Below are positions 62,092-64,000 of a stretch of 64,000 nucleotides of DNA, piece by piece. This stretch comes from Bacteroidota bacterium (GTDB lineage Bacteria > Bacteroidota > Bacteroidia > B-17B0 > Aurantibacillaceae), in contig JAAFIL010000001.1 in the NCBI GenBank assembly GCA_013297775.1, forward strand, positions 187,711 through 251,710, in the 5' to 3' direction. Made by a program: the position numbers and the translations under genes. Numbering within the stretch: position 1 is the stretch's first letter; each line of letters opens with the position of its first letter. Below the pieces are notes generated by a model. It searched no databases. It worked only from the letters and a program-made list of their open reading frames with translations, and was not told where the DNA came from.

Positions 62092-63969
62092 TTATTTTAA
62101 AAATTGTTGACACCACATTTCAAAATTCATTAAACTCCAAATTAATAAGCGGTGATTGATTTTGTGATTGATGTGCTCATTAATTATTTTTTCGATGTAG
62201 GATTTATTGATAAACTCGGTAGAAAATGTTTGGCTATTAAGTAATAAATCTTTCACGTATTCGGCATTTTCGCCTCGGTACCAACTTTCGTCGGGTGCTG
62301 AAAAGCCTTGTTTTTTTCGATTAATAATTTTCTCTGGTAAAAAATCCATCATGGCTTTTCGTAATACATTTTTTCCGTCGTCGTGTTCTTTGTACGATTG
62401 TTTTTTGGCGCCAAAATCGTTTTCGTTAATTTTTTTCATGGCGGTTAAATTGCCCAGCTTATGTTTTACCGGAATTTTTTGTGCAAAGTTTACCAAGTCG
62501 TTATCTAAAAACGGGAAACGTTCCTCTAAGCCGTTGGCCATGCTTAGCTTATCACCCACCAAAAGTAAACCAGGTAAAAATGTCTTTATTTCAAAGTAGA
62601 GCGAGTTTTGAATATGTTCTTCGGGCGTATCGTAGCGTAATTTTTTATTAAATAAAAATACACGTTCAAAAATTTTTCGAGGTTCTTCAATATCAATTTG
62701 ATTGAATACGTTGGGTGTAAATAAGGCTTGCTTTTCGTTATCGGGTACTAGGCGTTGCCAAAAGTTATAGTATTGATTAAAAAAATCTTTTTGGTTGATG
62801 GAGTTAAATACGCGGTAATACCGCCACGGATAGCCACCATACAGTTCATCGCCACCGGTGCCTTGTAAACATACTTTTACAAATTTACTTGCCAACCTCG
62901 AAATGTAATAGTTGGGATAACTCATGCCTACTCGCAAATCTTCAAGGTGATGCACCACTTTGGGCAAGCTCCAACGTAAATCACCCGCATTCATCACTTG
63001 CTCGTAATGTTCGGTTTTAAAAAAATTGGCCATTAATTCGGCATCGCGCCGCTCGTCGTAATTAGCTTCTACGCCTGTTACTTGGCTCATATCAAAGCCA
63101 CAAGTAAAAGTGGTTAACCGTTCTACGTGAGAGGAAGCAATAGCGGTGATAGACCCAGAGTCCATTCCGCCCGAAAGATAACTACCAACTGGAACGTGTG
63201 CCAGCATTTGACGTGATACGGCTTGTTGAAACAAACGTTTGGTTTCACTAACAGCGTCTTCAAACGACATGGTATTATCCGGCTCGGTAAAATCATAATC
63301 CCACCAAGGGTTGTGGTGCAACTCGGTAGTATTTTTGTTGATACATATTGTGTTGGCTGCTGGTAGCATAAACACATTTTTGAATAAGGTCGTAAATGTA
63401 AATTGATTTTGAAATGTAAAATACTCGTTGAGGGCGTAATGGTTTAATTCGTTCTTAAATTGTGGGTAGGCTAAGATGGCTTTAATTTCTGAAGCAAAAA
63501 GTAAAACGCCATTTTGAAAATAGTAGTACAAGGGTTTTACTCCGAACCTATCGCGGCTTAAATATAATTGTTGACTGGGCTTATGATAAGCACCAACAGC
63601 AAACATGCCATTTAATCTTGTAAAATAGTCAACGCCAAATTGTGCTAATCCTTCCACAATAACTTCGGTATCAGATTGTGAAATAAAGGTGCGACCAAGA
63701 CTTTCTAATTCTTTTCGTAATTCTAAATAATTATAAATGCAGCCATTAAACGTAATAACCCATTGGCCATCTTTGCTGTGCATGGGTTGCAAGCCTTTGT
63801 TGGATGTATCTAATATAGCGAGGCGTTTATGCCCTAGTGCTACATTATCATTTACATAATAGCCTTCGCCATCAGGCCCGCGGTGAGCAATAGCAGTTGC
63901 CATTCGTTTTATTTCATCTAACGTGGCTGGTTTTAAATTGGTATTAAATATGCCTGCTATGCCGCACAT
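62092..63969 (-). CDS. asnB: Asparagine-synthase-type amidotransferase 4 (Cys in glutamine pocket)
   Basis: A 625-residue AsnB homologue, the first gene of the operon seen in the window. Cys2, Arg49 and Asp100 of the glutaminase site are intact, but the Asn-Gly-Glu motif reads Asn75-Gly76-Cys77 (FNGCIYNYLELR), so the Glu that normally contacts glutamine is replaced. The synthetase loop SGGMDS is at 266-271; the C-terminal region is DDGKNVLRKAMMDFLPEKII. The 31 bp beyond its start up to the window end show no feature. The operon is likely to continue to the right. Confidence 0.9.
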   Translation of the reverse strand: MCGIAGIFNTNLKPATLDEIKRMATAIAHRGPDGEGYYVNDNVALGHKRLAILDTSNKGLQPMHSKDGQWVITFNGCIYNYLELRKELESLGRTFISQSDTEVIVEGLAQFGVDYFTRLNGMFAVGAYHKPSQQLYLSRDRFGVKPLYYYFQNGVLLFASEIKAILAYPQFKNELNHYALNEYFTFQNQFTFTTLFKNVFMLPAANTICINKNTTELHHNPWWDYDFTEPDNTMSFEDAVSETKRLFQQAVSRQMLAHVPVGSYLSGGMDSGSITAIASSHVERLTTFTCGFDMSQVTGVEANYDERRDAELMANFFKTEHYEQVMNAGDLRWSLPKVVHHLEDLRVGMSYPNYYISRLASKFVKVCLQGTGGDELYGGYPWRYYRVFNSINQKDFFNQYYNFWQRLVPDNEKQALFTPNVFNQIDIEEPRKIFERVFLFNKKLRYDTPEEHIQNSLYFEIKTFLPGLLLVGDKLSMANGLEERFPFLDNDLVNFAQKIPVKHKLGNLTAMKKINENDFGAKKQSYKEHDDGKNVLRKAMMDFLPEKIINRKKQGFSAPDESWYRGENAEYVKDLLLNSQTFSTEFINKSYIEKIINEHINHKINHRLLIWSLMNFEMWCQQFLK

Positions 63970-64000
63970 AATTTTTTAGTGTTGAGTTGCATTGCGCCAC

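Noticed and set aside
62207-62599. 130-codon frame antisense to the fourth AsnB
   Set aside because: It mirrors the AsnB coding sequence and shows no independent support.

Overview
The window reads as a chromosomal piece of a Bacteroidota bacterium. The signs are a 1309-residue surface protein ending in a type IX secretion (T9SS) sorting domain, a GSCFA-domain protein, promoter-like TAnnTTTG boxes with a TTTG box about 19 bp upstream at clpP, few Shine-Dalgarno sequences, and AT-rich coding sequence. No tRNA, rRNA, CRISPR array or intact transposase gene was found.

Layout. 1-1529 (+) is the tail of a glycan locus: a Wzy/WaaL-type ligase or polymerase cut by the window edge, and a PglC/WcaJ-type sugar transferase. 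1530-16350 holds housekeeping and envelope genes: clpP with a decayed copy of part of itself downstream, a MORN/VWA protein, pheS, a TPR protein, a large outer-membrane barrel, a DUF6265-like lipoprotein, an FAD oxidoreductase, an aspartic/'zinc protease' partner of RimK, rimK, lnt and a serine beta-lactamase-like protein, then an IS5-type remnant. 16351-31583 holds the T9SS surface protein, hemL, kynU, GSCFA, an MCE/Mla-type lipid-transport protein with two HdrBC-like iron-sulfur proteins and a TPR lipoprotein, a TrmH/SpoU RNA methyltransferase and a TPR histidine kinase. Two palindromic MITE-like elements (5149-5306 and 24248-24412) sit between genes.

31795-63969 (-) is the most distinctive region: 29 consecutive genes on one strand, with overlaps or gaps of at most 54 bp, evidently one long surface-polysaccharide operon that continues past the right edge. 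It encodes glycosyltransferases (including GT11 and two tandem GT4 enzymes), WecB, SAM methyltransferases, SDR sugar epimerases/dehydratases, two NodB-like deacetylases, FemAB-like and GNAT acyltransferases, a WbqC protein, four full-length asparagine-synthase-type amidotransferases and one WbpG-type sugar amidotransferase. No flippase, polymerase or initiating transferase lies inside this run.

How it may work together (inference): SDR, deacetylase, GNAT, methyltransferase and amidotransferase genes would make and decorate unusual nucleotide sugars or polymer residues, the glycosyltransferases would assemble them, and the product would probably be an amidated, methylated O-antigen, capsule or T9SS-linked glycan. 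Export steps must be encoded outside the window, or by the left-edge ligase/transferase pair.
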